39,453 nt of DNA from Candidatus Poribacteria bacterium (GTDB lineage Bacteria; Poribacteria; WGA-4E; WGA-3G). Below the pieces are notes generated by a model. That model was not told where the DNA came from. It saw only the letters and a program-made list of their open reading frames with translations, and did no database searches. Each line of letters opens with the position of its first letter. Positions within the stretch are counted from its first letter, which is position 1. The position numbers and the translations under genes were made by a program. Shown here piece by piece: positions 17,275 through 25,021 of the stretch. The DNA is taken from positions 1-39,453 of the forward strand of contig JAJEGI010000145.1 in the NCBI GenBank assembly GCA_022819945.1, in the 5' to 3' direction.

Positions 17275-19185
17275 ATGTTTTGGGATGAAATCAAAAAACA
17301 CTACGATGCGGGTTCTGCTCACCAATTTCTGATCCATTTTAATATAAACGATTTGCTATACGACGATGTTTATGGGTACTTACGGACTACGGACTATCTC
17401 ATGGCGCAGCTCAATGTATTAGGCTGCCAACTCGTTCTCGGATATAATACGTCGGAAGGGATTTATTTTCCAAAAGTTAATCAATGGCGAGACACACAAG
17501 AAGCCCTTGAGATTTTCCCACAGTACAACAAAACAGGTGTTTTTCATTTCCAAAGTGTGGCGACATGGCTTCAGACCTTTCGGCGTTTTAGGGAGGTTGA
17601 AGACGTTAATATCGCCGAACAGGAAGTAGATCCGCAGCTGGTACGCCGAAGCATTAATGCGGATTTAGCGTTTGATAAAGAACACGAAGATCCGTTCGTG
17701 ACGATGGACGCTTCGCCTTCTGCGGAATTCCGGCGAAAATTAAACCGTCTCTTACGGCAAGGCAGAACAAGAATTGGGTTAGTGATCAATGCTCTGGAGC
17801 TGCTCACGCCGAACGATCCCTCGTTGAACACGGTAGCAAAAGATGAAGTCCAACTCCTGTTTAGTCAAATCCAATATTGGGCATCTGACCTTGATATCCG
17901 AAGGTGTAAGCACGTCATCCTGCTCGTTACGCACAATATCTCCGACGTACACCCGAATTTCACCGTGAATCCTGAGATTCCTGTGATAGAAATCCCGTTT
18001 CCGAACTATGACGAACGTTTAAGATTTATTGAACAGTTACATGACATCTCGGACAGTTCGTCGCAGATGCGTAAAATTTTGGGGAATCATGGCGATCGGG
18101 AAACTTTGGCACGGGAGACAGTTGGGTTAAACCTACTCGGTGTTCACGATGTTGTGCAACAGGCAGAATCTGCCGAACAAAAAGCGGGCGGTGAACCGTT
18201 GTTCAGGTACCGGCGTGAGAGTATCAGCACCTTCAGCCAGGGCGTTCTTGAACTCGGTGAAACGTACAGGGGTCCTTCTGGCGATGGTTGGTATGTCATG
18301 CGAATCATCCGGGATATTGCGGACGGTATGAAAAGTCGGGATCTGAGCCGTGTGCCGCGTGGTCTGCTCCTGCTCGGTCCACATGGTACCAGCAAAGTAT
18401 ACGCTGCGAGGGTGCTTGCGGGTGAGGCGAACATGACTTTCGTCCGGCTCCGTTACGCCAATCAGGTTGGTGAAGTCACAATAAATATTAATGAAAACGG
18501 AAACAGTTATGAACGGAATCTGAATGCGGGCCTCAATTTTATCCGCGGGATCGCTCCGACGGTCGTCTTTATGGATGAGATTGATCAGGCATCGCCACAT
18601 GCTCCGATGAACTCGGAGGATCACGGGCAAGTGCTTCCATCAGCCCTTGTGAACGCTATAAACGATATATCACTGCATGGTAGGGTGATATGGGTGGGTG
18701 CATCACAGCGGCCGGACTTAATGCCGCCGATCTTTCGACGGTACGGTCTTTTCGACACCAAATTGATCATGCTACCGCCTACAGGTGGCGGCAGGGTCGA
18801 AATTTTGAAAATTCTCTGTCAAGGGCAAACATCAGGCAATATCAATTTTCAGGCACTTGTCGGCGGTGCAGCGACGGACGGGTTGACTTGGCGCGATCTG
18901 ATTTTGATTGTTCAACGTGCGAATAACGTCGCGAGGCGCGAGGGTCGAGATACCTTCAGAGAAGGTGAGCTTCGTCAAGCATTAAACGATTTCGTGCCAG
19001 ACTATTCACGGGAGATGCAAATCTTTATGGGGTTATTAGCGTTACGTGAAGCGAATTCACGGATGATGGTTCCAGACGGATTATTGCCGGAATATCAAGA
19101 ATTTATGGATGGAAACCGAGTTGACAAGACAGGGATAAATAAACGTTTAATGGAGTTAAGTCATCAACTTGGCTTGCGGAATTGA
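17275..19185 (+). CDS. AAA family ATPase with degenerate Walker A and an N-terminal AAA-like half
   Basis: The 636-residue protein follows a good Shine-Dalgarno (GGAGG, about 17264). The C-terminal half is a AAA module: GPHGTSKV at 368-375 in the Walker A place, VVFMDEID (430-437) as Walker B, GASQRPD (475-481) near sensor 1, and FRRYG (487-491) as arginine-finger-like residues. Canonical Walker A is GPPGTGKT/S; here the Gly before Lys is Ser and the following Thr is Val, so nucleotide handling may be weak. The N-terminal half (about 15-260) repeats AAA-like landmarks (RIGLVINALELL, VILLVTHNISDVHPNF, IPFPNYDERLRFIEQL) but has no P-loop. There is no signal peptide, so it is cytoplasmic, unlike the WD40 proteins around it. 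A family name cannot be given. Confidence 0.75.
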   Translation: MFWDEIKKHYDAGSAHQFLIHFNINDLLYDDVYGYLRTTDYLMAQLNVLGCQLVLGYNTSEGIYFPKVNQWRDTQEALEIFPQYNKTGVFHFQSVATWLQTFRRFREVEDVNIAEQEVDPQLVRRSINADLAFDKEHEDPFVTMDASPSAEFRRKLNRLLRQGRTRIGLVINALELLTPNDPSLNTVAKDEVQLLFSQIQYWASDLDIRRCKHVILLVTHNISDVHPNFTVNPEIPVIEIPFPNYDERLRFIEQLHDISDSSSQMRKILGNHGDRETLARETVGLNLLGVHDVVQQAESAEQKAGGEPLFRYRRESISTFSQGVLELGETYRGPSGDGWYVMRIIRDIADGMKSRDLSRVPRGLLLLGPHGTSKVYAARVLAGEANMTFVRLRYANQVGEVTININENGNSYERNLNAGLNFIRGIAPTVVFMDEIDQASPHAPMNSEDHGQVLPSALVNAINDISLHGRVIWVGASQRPDLMPPIFRRYGLFDTKLIMLPPTGGGRVEILKILCQGQTSGNINFQALVGGAATDGLTWRDLILIVQRANNVARREGRDTFREGELRQALNDFVPDYSREMQIFMGLLALREANSRMMVPDGLLPEYQEFMDGNRVDKTGINKRLMELSHQLGLRN

Positions 19186-19356
19186 TGTGTAGAGTTGAAA
19201 TCTTTCAGAAAACGGAATGGTTCTGAGGGTCAACGTGAAAATGGTGGTAAAAAATTAAGGAAGCGTGCTAAACTACTTTCAAGTATACCACATTGACACA
19301 TTCGGTTATCAGCCATCAGTGGTTAGCATTAGAAAATCGAAATTATAGGAGAATTG

Positions 19357-21234
19357 ATGAAAAATCTGGGTCTGTTTTCCGTTCTGATAATGTTTGTTTC
19401 TCTTCTGTCATTATGTAATAGTTCTGCGCAAGCGTACACCGGATGGAATTTGCCGCAAGGTGCCATCGCGCGTTTGGGGAAAGGCAAGATTAATGAGATT
19501 AAATATTCGCCTGATGGTAATACAATCGCGGTGGCGAGCAGCATCGGAATTTGGCTCTACAATGCCCATACCGGTGCGGAATTAGCACTGATGCGGGGAC
19601 ATACACGCAACGTCTACTGTGTCGCCTTCAGTCCGGACGGACAAACGTTGGCAAGTGGGAGTAGCGACAGGACGATTCGATTGTGGGATATACGGACCCG
19701 AAGGCGGAAGGCTACCTTTGCAGGACACACAGGTCGGGTGAGAGGTGTTGCCTTTAGTCCGGATGGTAACACCCTGGCGAGTGTGAGTGAAGACGATACA
19801 GTCCGTTTGTGGAACCTTCGGAGCAGAAGGTTCAAGAGAACCCTCATTGGACATACAGACACGGGACGCACGGTTGCGTTCAGTCCGGATGGCAAGGTGC
19901 TTGCGAGTGGGAGTGAGGATAGCACGATCGTGTTATGGGCTGCCGATACCGGACAGGTTTTGAAAACTTTGACAGGGCACCAGCGCGCTGTAACCTCTAT
20001 CGTCTTTAGTCCGGATGGACAGACGCTTGTCAGTGGTAGCGACGACAGTACCATTGGCGTGTGGAACGTAGGCACAGGTGAACACATACGGACCCTCACA
20101 GGGCACACGTGGTATGTTGTATCAGTGGCGTTTTCACCTGACAGCGAGACCATCGTCAGTACGAGTTGGGATAACGCCATTCATCAGTGGAATCCATACA
20201 CTGGCAAACTCTTGCGAAGCCTTAGGGAACACACAAGTCCTGTCGTTTCAGGGGGATATTCTCCAAGCGGAGAGACACTCGTGAGTGGGAGTCGCGATGG
20301 TACTATCCGCTTATGGGATACGCAGACGTGGGAGGTGAAAGATGCGATTGCTGGACACACTGGGGATGTCAAGGCGGTTGCGTTTTCGCCGGATGGCGCG
20401 ACGCTTGCGAGTGGGAATACGAGACACACGATCCATTTGTGGGATGCCAAAACCGGTGAACACAAAAACACACTCACCGGACACGGTTGGACGGTTGCCG
20501 CTGTCGCTTTTAGTCCTGATGGTGGCACCCTTGCGAGTGGGAGTTGGGATAATACGATCCGCTTGTGGGATCCTGAGACAGGACAACACAAGCAGACCCT
20601 GAGTGAACATTGGGATTATGTCGTGGCGTTGGCTTACTCGTCGGATGGGAACAGACTCGCGAGTGGGAGTAATGATGATACCGTCCGTTTATGGGACGCA
20701 AAAACTGGCGATCCGTTGCATATCCTCAAAGGACATACAGGGGATGTCAGGGCAGTCGCGTTTTCGCCGGATGGCAGGACACTTGCGAGCGGAGACGGCA
20801 AGGATAACGAGATCCGTTTATGGGACGGGCGCGTGGGTAGGCACAAACTAACACTTGAGGGACATCGGAACGATATTACAGGACTTGCCTTCAGCCCTGA
20901 TGGTAGCACACTTGCCAGTGCTTGTGATGATAGGACGGTAGGGCTGTGGAATGCGTACACCGGAGGGAACAGACAGATGCTCAGCGGGCATACGACGTAT
21001 GTTTTAACGGTCGCGTATTCACCGGATGGTAGCACGCTCGCGAGTGGGAGTTGGGATATGATGGTTCGCTTGTGGGATCCAGAAACTGGGAGACCTAAAT
21101 CAGGTTTGATTGGACATACGGGGTACGTTTTATCGGTCGCGTATTCACCGGATGGGCGGACGCTTGCGAGTGGGAGTACTGATGGGACAGTGCTTTTGTG
21201 GGATATGGCTCGATTCCAGCCAAAAACGGATTAA
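19357..21234 (+). CDS. Secreted double-propeller WD40 protein, paralogue 5 (most regular repeats)
   Basis: The start is ATG 19357 with AGGAG at 19347-19351; the in-frame TTG at 19354 has no better support. The signal peptide MKNLGLFSVLIMFVSLLSLCNSSAQA precedes YTGWNLPQGAIARLGKG. Fourteen WD40 repeats follow with very high mutual similarity: the phrases AFSPDGxTLASGS and IRLWD recur nearly unchanged, and several carry SWD in place of SxD. This points to recent repeat amplification. The upstream sequence (AATTATAGGAG then an ATG with MKNL) is nearly the same as upstream of paralogue 6, so these two genes probably arose by tandem duplication. The AAA gene ends 171 bases upstream. Confidence 0.94.
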   Translation: MKNLGLFSVLIMFVSLLSLCNSSAQAYTGWNLPQGAIARLGKGKINEIKYSPDGNTIAVASSIGIWLYNAHTGAELALMRGHTRNVYCVAFSPDGQTLASGSSDRTIRLWDIRTRRRKATFAGHTGRVRGVAFSPDGNTLASVSEDDTVRLWNLRSRRFKRTLIGHTDTGRTVAFSPDGKVLASGSEDSTIVLWAADTGQVLKTLTGHQRAVTSIVFSPDGQTLVSGSDDSTIGVWNVGTGEHIRTLTGHTWYVVSVAFSPDSETIVSTSWDNAIHQWNPYTGKLLRSLREHTSPVVSGGYSPSGETLVSGSRDGTIRLWDTQTWEVKDAIAGHTGDVKAVAFSPDGATLASGNTRHTIHLWDAKTGEHKNTLTGHGWTVAAVAFSPDGGTLASGSWDNTIRLWDPETGQHKQTLSEHWDYVVALAYSSDGNRLASGSNDDTVRLWDAKTGDPLHILKGHTGDVRAVAFSPDGRTLASGDGKDNEIRLWDGRVGRHKLTLEGHRNDITGLAFSPDGSTLASACDDRTVGLWNAYTGGNRQMLSGHTTYVLTVAYSPDGSTLASGSWDMMVRLWDPETGRPKSGLIGHTGYVLSVAYSPDGRTLASGSTDGTVLLWDMARFQPKTD

Positions 21235-21240
21235 AGTCAG

Positions 21241-21283
21241 CAGCCAGTTATCAGTTGTCAGTTGTCAGTGGGAGTCGCTCTCT
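21241..21283. repeat. CAGTTATCAGTTGTCAGT short tandem repeat
   Basis: Between paralogues 5 and 6 the DNA holds staggered copies of a CAGTTATCAGTTGTCAGT motif. Related scraps occur at about 19303-19325 (TTATCAGCCATCAGTGG) and 37598-37690 (TTATCAGTT, CAGTCGTCAGTT). This is non-coding low-complexity sequence of a type often seen between bacterial repeats. Confidence 0.55.
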
Positions 21284-21385
21284 CCTTCCGAGTAACAGGT
21301 AGGGACCCCCGGGAGTGCTTCGGAGTGAGAATTCTACAGGCAAGAAAGCACTCGTGGTCAGGAAACCAGAATTATAGGAGCACTG

Positions 21386-23293
21386 ATGAAAAATCTGAAA
21401 TTGTCTCTCATTTCGATAATTCTTATTTCTGTGTTGTTGTTACCAAACAGTTTTGCGCAAGAATATACGCGATGGCATCTTCCTGAAGGGGCGATAGTCC
21501 GTTTTGGCAAAGGGAGAACGTATGGGGGTGTGACCTATTTTCCGGATGGGACGCGACTTGCTGTCAAAAGTTCAATTGGGACTTGGATCTATGACGTAGA
21601 CACTGGAAAAGAGCTTGAACTGCTTACAGGAGATACTTGGGATGCTATCAATGCTATGGCGTTTAGTCCTGATGGAGAAACAGTTGCTATCACAATTGGC
21701 AGTAACATCCATTTGTTGGACGCAGAGACGAGAAATCAGAGAGATGTCCTCACAGGTCACACCTCTTATATCTATTCACTGGCATTCAGTCCGACTGGAG
21801 AAGTGCTTGCCAGTGGCAGTCGAGACACCACAGTTAGATTGTGGGATATAAACACGGGTGAATTGCTGCGCACGCTCATAGGACATACAGATAGGATTGC
21901 GTCGGTAATATATTCACCTGATGGCAAGATGCTTGCGAGTGTTGGGAGTTTTGAAGATAACACGATCTGTTTATGGAACGCGCAAACAGGCGAACTTTTG
22001 CGAACCCTTACCGAGCATCGGGATAGAATTTACAGTATTGCCTATTCTCGTGATGGTCAGACCCTTGCCAGTGGTGGACGAGATTCCAATATCCGTTTTT
22101 GGAACGTACACACTGGTGAACTTATCAAAACCATTACTACTGATACGAAGTACATTTCTTCCGTCGTGTATTCACCGGATGGTGGCACCCTTGTCAGTGG
22201 AAATCGGTCGGATAACAACATCCATATCTGGGATGTCCACACCGGTGAACCCTTAAAGACCCTTACAGGACACACTGACCATATTGATTCTCTTGCGTAT
22301 GCCCCTGATGGCAAGACACTCACGAGTGAAAGCGATGATGGGACAATCCGATTTTGGGATACTGACCGGGGTGAACTTTTGAGAACTATCAGTGGACATA
22401 CGTTTTTCGCAAGATCAGTGGTATTCTCACCGGATGGTGGGACACTTGCCAGCAGTGAGAGGGGAGATAGTGCGATTACACTGCGAGATGTGGAAACGGG
22501 AGAAGTTTTGAAAATACTCGCTGGGCATACAGATCACCTATCTTCTATAACGTATTCGCTGGATGGAAAGACCTTAGCAAGTGGGAGTTGGGATGGACAA
22601 ATTCGTGTGTGGAACGCGCAGACCGGAGAACTCTTGAAGCTGCTTACTGGACATGAAAGCGGCGTTCCTACGCTCTCATTTTCAGTGGACGGTACGACTC
22701 TTGCGAGCGGCGGTTGGGACAACATGGTCCATTTGTGGTATGTGCCAACGGGACACCTCCTACAGACCATCACGGGAAACATTACGGAGCCGGAACGAAA
22801 TAGCAGTGTCAATGCGATTTCGCTTAACCCTGACGGTCGGACGCTCGCTATTGCGACTGACGAAGCGATTATTCGACTCTGGGATATCCGCACTGGCAAA
22901 GTTAGAACAGAACTGATAGGACATGAGCGGCGGGTGTCTGCTGTCGCATATTCACCGAATGGCTCAGTGCTTGCGAGTGGTGGTGATGACCGCAACATCC
23001 ATTTATGGAACGCTGCCTCTGGCGAATTATTGTCCATTCTTCCAGAACAGCGGGATGCGGTCATGTCCATCGCATTCAGTTCGGATGGACAGAGAATCGC
23101 GAGTGGAAGTGTGAGAGGTGATATCTATATTTCAGATTTAACGGCGAAAAAGCACATAGTAATCCTCACTGGACATAAGCGTCCGGTTCGATCTGTGGCG
23201 TTTAGTCCTGATGGCAAGCTGCTTGCGAGTGGCAGTGACGACAGCACGGTGATGTTATGGGATTTGACGCAGATTGGGCCCAAAATTGACTAA
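21386..23293 (+). CDS. Secreted double-propeller WD40 protein, paralogue 6
   Basis: ATG 21386 follows AGGAG (21376-21380). The signal peptide MKNLKLSLISIILISVLLLPNSFAQ leads into EYTRWHLPEGAIVRFGKG. I count 14 WD40 repeats; repeats 2, 8, 10, 11 and 13 have lost parts of the WD signature (for example HLLDAETR and YISDLTAKK), while others stay close to consensus. It ends LWDLTQIGPKID, aligned with the C-termini of its paralogues. The broken copy at 23438 shares this gene's signal-peptide and EYTR text, so this is its closest relative in the window. Confidence 0.93.
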   Translation: MKNLKLSLISIILISVLLLPNSFAQEYTRWHLPEGAIVRFGKGRTYGGVTYFPDGTRLAVKSSIGTWIYDVDTGKELELLTGDTWDAINAMAFSPDGETVAITIGSNIHLLDAETRNQRDVLTGHTSYIYSLAFSPTGEVLASGSRDTTVRLWDINTGELLRTLIGHTDRIASVIYSPDGKMLASVGSFEDNTICLWNAQTGELLRTLTEHRDRIYSIAYSRDGQTLASGGRDSNIRFWNVHTGELIKTITTDTKYISSVVYSPDGGTLVSGNRSDNNIHIWDVHTGEPLKTLTGHTDHIDSLAYAPDGKTLTSESDDGTIRFWDTDRGELLRTISGHTFFARSVVFSPDGGTLASSERGDSAITLRDVETGEVLKILAGHTDHLSSITYSLDGKTLASGSWDGQIRVWNAQTGELLKLLTGHESGVPTLSFSVDGTTLASGGWDNMVHLWYVPTGHLLQTITGNITEPERNSSVNAISLNPDGRTLAIATDEAIIRLWDIRTGKVRTELIGHERRVSAVAYSPNGSVLASGGDDRNIHLWNAASGELLSILPEQRDAVMSIAFSSDGQRIASGSVRGDIYISDLTAKKHIVILTGHKRPVRSVAFSPDGKLLASGSDDSTVMLWDLTQIGPKID

Positions 23294-23306
23294 CGGAAAC
23301 TGGCTA

Positions 23307-23424
23307 TTATAGTAAAGCCCACAATTAATTATACACCTGAGATTGGCGGGGTTACAAACCCCGCCAGCGAGGAGAGAGTTTTGTGTTTGCTAAAGTGTTC
23401 ACGTATTTTCGGGCTTTACTATAA
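23307..23424. mobile_element. MITE-like element with TATAGTAAAGCCC ends, copy 1
   Basis: TTATAGTAAAGCCC at 23307-23320 is the exact reverse complement of GGGCTTTACTATAA at 23411-23424. The interior is about 90 bases and includes a GGCGGGG...CCCCGCC hairpin. There is no gene inside. A relative with 12 of 14 matching end bases lies at 31243-31368, also with a GC-rich hairpin inside. It sits between WD40 paralogue 6 and a truncated seventh copy. Confidence 0.7.
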
Positions 23425-23437
23425 GCATCCGACATTG

Positions 23438-23546
23438 CTTCCTATCCTGATAATCCTTATCTCTCTGCTATTACTCTCAAGGGGTTCTGCCCAAGAATAC
23501 ACCCGATAGCACCTAAGGCACGGTGATTCTGTGGGATGTTCACTAA
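23438..23546 (+). pseudogene. Remnant of a seventh WD40 gene (N- and C-terminal ends only)
   Basis: Reading from 23438 in one frame gives a hydrophobic run LPILIILISLLLLSRGSAQ followed by EYTR, a TAG stop where the paralogues have Trp, then HL. This matches the signal peptide and first mature residues of paralogue 6 (IILISVLLLPNSFAQ, EYTRWHLPEG). A few bases later another frame reads VILWDVH then stop, the typical end of the last WD40 blade. The whole ~600-codon interior is missing. The likely cause is an internal deletion of a former seventh gene, with its 5' end lost next to the MITE at 23307-23424. Its end overlaps the convergent dioxygenase stop by four bases. Confidence 0.75.
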
Positions 23547-24952
23547 AACGGAGTTCCTCGTGTTGTCAATGCACACCAACGTGAAGTGAACAGATGATTG
23601 AAGAGTGCGTCCTGTGCCTCTTGGGTCTGGATCTGCTTTAGTGCCACTGCTGCATGGAAACGGACGTATCGGTCTTCATCTTCTAACTGGGTGATAAGCG
23701 CGGGAATCGCTGGTTCAGCAATTGCCCCTAATTTTGCTAAGGCGCGGGCAGCGTTATCGCGAACAGGAAAATAGTCGTCGCTCAACGCGGTTGTCAAGAC
23801 TTGTACAGTCTCGGATAAATCCATATCCTCGGACACCAGTTGTCCGATGAGTCCAAGTCCCTCTGTAGCGTGTCGTCGGACCGATTCAGAAGGTTCTTGT
23901 GCAGCGTGCATTAACGCAGGTATTGCTTCTTGGGCGGCTTTTCCCATATCCGCCAAGGTGAACGCTGCGCGTGCGCGTACTGAATCATCTGTCGCTTGCA
24001 GTGCGTCAATGAGTGTTGGCACAGCGGATGTACCGGTGAGGCTTAGCGCGTATCCGGCATACTCGCGGATAGTGGCTGATGTGCTATGTAACATCTGCTT
24101 CAAGGCAGGCACGGCATTTGCCCCGACGCGTCCCAAGCGATACGCGGCATTTAGCCTATCTTTTTCGTTATCGGTATCTAAGGTTTCGATGAGGGTCTCC
24201 ACTTCATCGGACGAAACGCCGTTGGCGGGGTTTCCGTTCTGTTTCCCGTAGTACCAATCCCATACGGATTCCCATAATTCTGGATGCTCGGATTCTTCGC
24301 CGTTGCTGAGGGTGTGCCAGTTGTCGGTATCATTTTTCCATAAAGGTGCTTGTGGCTCATCAAGTCGGATGAAGAGAAACTTCAACATATACCGCTTTTT
24401 GTCGCTTCGATTTGGCATTGCGCGGTGCCACAGGTCGTAGTGGACAATTGTCACGGTGCCTGCTTCGCCACAGAGTGCGACTTCTGGTTGTTCATGCGCG
24501 CTTTCACCCGTCTCGTAATACTGTGAACCGGGTAGGACAGCACTGGGTCCCATATCTTCTGTGACATCTTGCGGATAATAGAACGCCATCGTCCAACGGC
24601 ATCGGTGTCGTCGGATCTGTTCATCGCCTGCATAACTATCTTTATGAAAATTCTGCCCTTCACTGCCCTGTTGATTGAAGTGGCAGTATCGGTGTGGATG
24701 CATGACGTAGTCTGAACCGAGTACACCTTGCATCGCGCCGTGAGTAGCCGGATGGTCAAAAACTTCTTGAATTTCAGGGATAGCAGGCAGGAGATTGTTC
24801 CCTAAATTCCCGGTTTCCTCAAACATTGTGTCCAATTGCTGGCGGATATTCTCATGAAAACTCGGCGGTAAATCGGTTTTCACCTTGACGTAGCCGTTGA
24901 CGATGAAATCCTGCATCTGTTCATCGGTGAGTTGCAGCGTTGGTCTGTTCAT
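23543..24952 (-). CDS. PhyH-family (phytanoyl-CoA-dioxygenase-like) protein with C-terminal HEAT repeats, copy A
   Basis: The N-terminal ~215 residues are a PhyH-type Fe(II)/2-oxoglutarate dioxygenase domain. The metal triad is readable as H103-x-D105 (FHKDSY) and H176 (DLWHRAMPNRS), with R187 (DKKR) placed to bind 2-oxoglutarate. The C-terminal ~205 residues are HEAT or PBS-lyase-like repeats (RLNAAYRLGRVGANAVPALKQ, VRRHATEGLGLIGQ, VRDNAARALAKLGAIAEPAIPALI). The substrate cannot be inferred; PhyH proteins hydroxylate many small molecules. There is no signal peptide, so it is cytoplasmic. The start has GAGGAGG upstream. The adjacent copy B is 69 bases upstream and closely similar throughout, so this is a tandem duplication. 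Confidence 0.9.
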   Translation of the reverse strand: MNRPTLQLTDEQMQDFIVNGYVKVKTDLPPSFHENIRQQLDTMFEETGNLGNNLLPAIPEIQEVFDHPATHGAMQGVLGSDYVMHPHRYCHFNQQGSEGQNFHKDSYAGDEQIRRHRCRWTMAFYYPQDVTEDMGPSAVLPGSQYYETGESAHEQPEVALCGEAGTVTIVHYDLWHRAMPNRSDKKRYMLKFLFIRLDEPQAPLWKNDTDNWHTLSNGEESEHPELWESVWDWYYGKQNGNPANGVSSDEVETLIETLDTDNEKDRLNAAYRLGRVGANAVPALKQMLHSTSATIREYAGYALSLTGTSAVPTLIDALQATDDSVRARAAFTLADMGKAAQEAIPALMHAAQEPSESVRRHATEGLGLIGQLVSEDMDLSETVQVLTTALSDDYFPVRDNAARALAKLGAIAEPAIPALITQLEDEDRYVRFHAAVALKQIQTQEAQDALFNHLFTSRWCALTTRGTPF

Positions 24953-25021
24953 CTTGCGCGCCCTCCTCTATTTCTTGCGACAGGGAATCGAATTTTATTA
25001 GCGGCATTTAAGGAGTATTCT

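Noticed and set aside
9599..22323. Many antisense frames inside the WD40 genes with repeated LASVLPSGLKA / CPVSV text
   Set aside because: They are the regular mirror translation of the repeated SPDG...LAS and GHT codons on the opposite strand, not real proteins.
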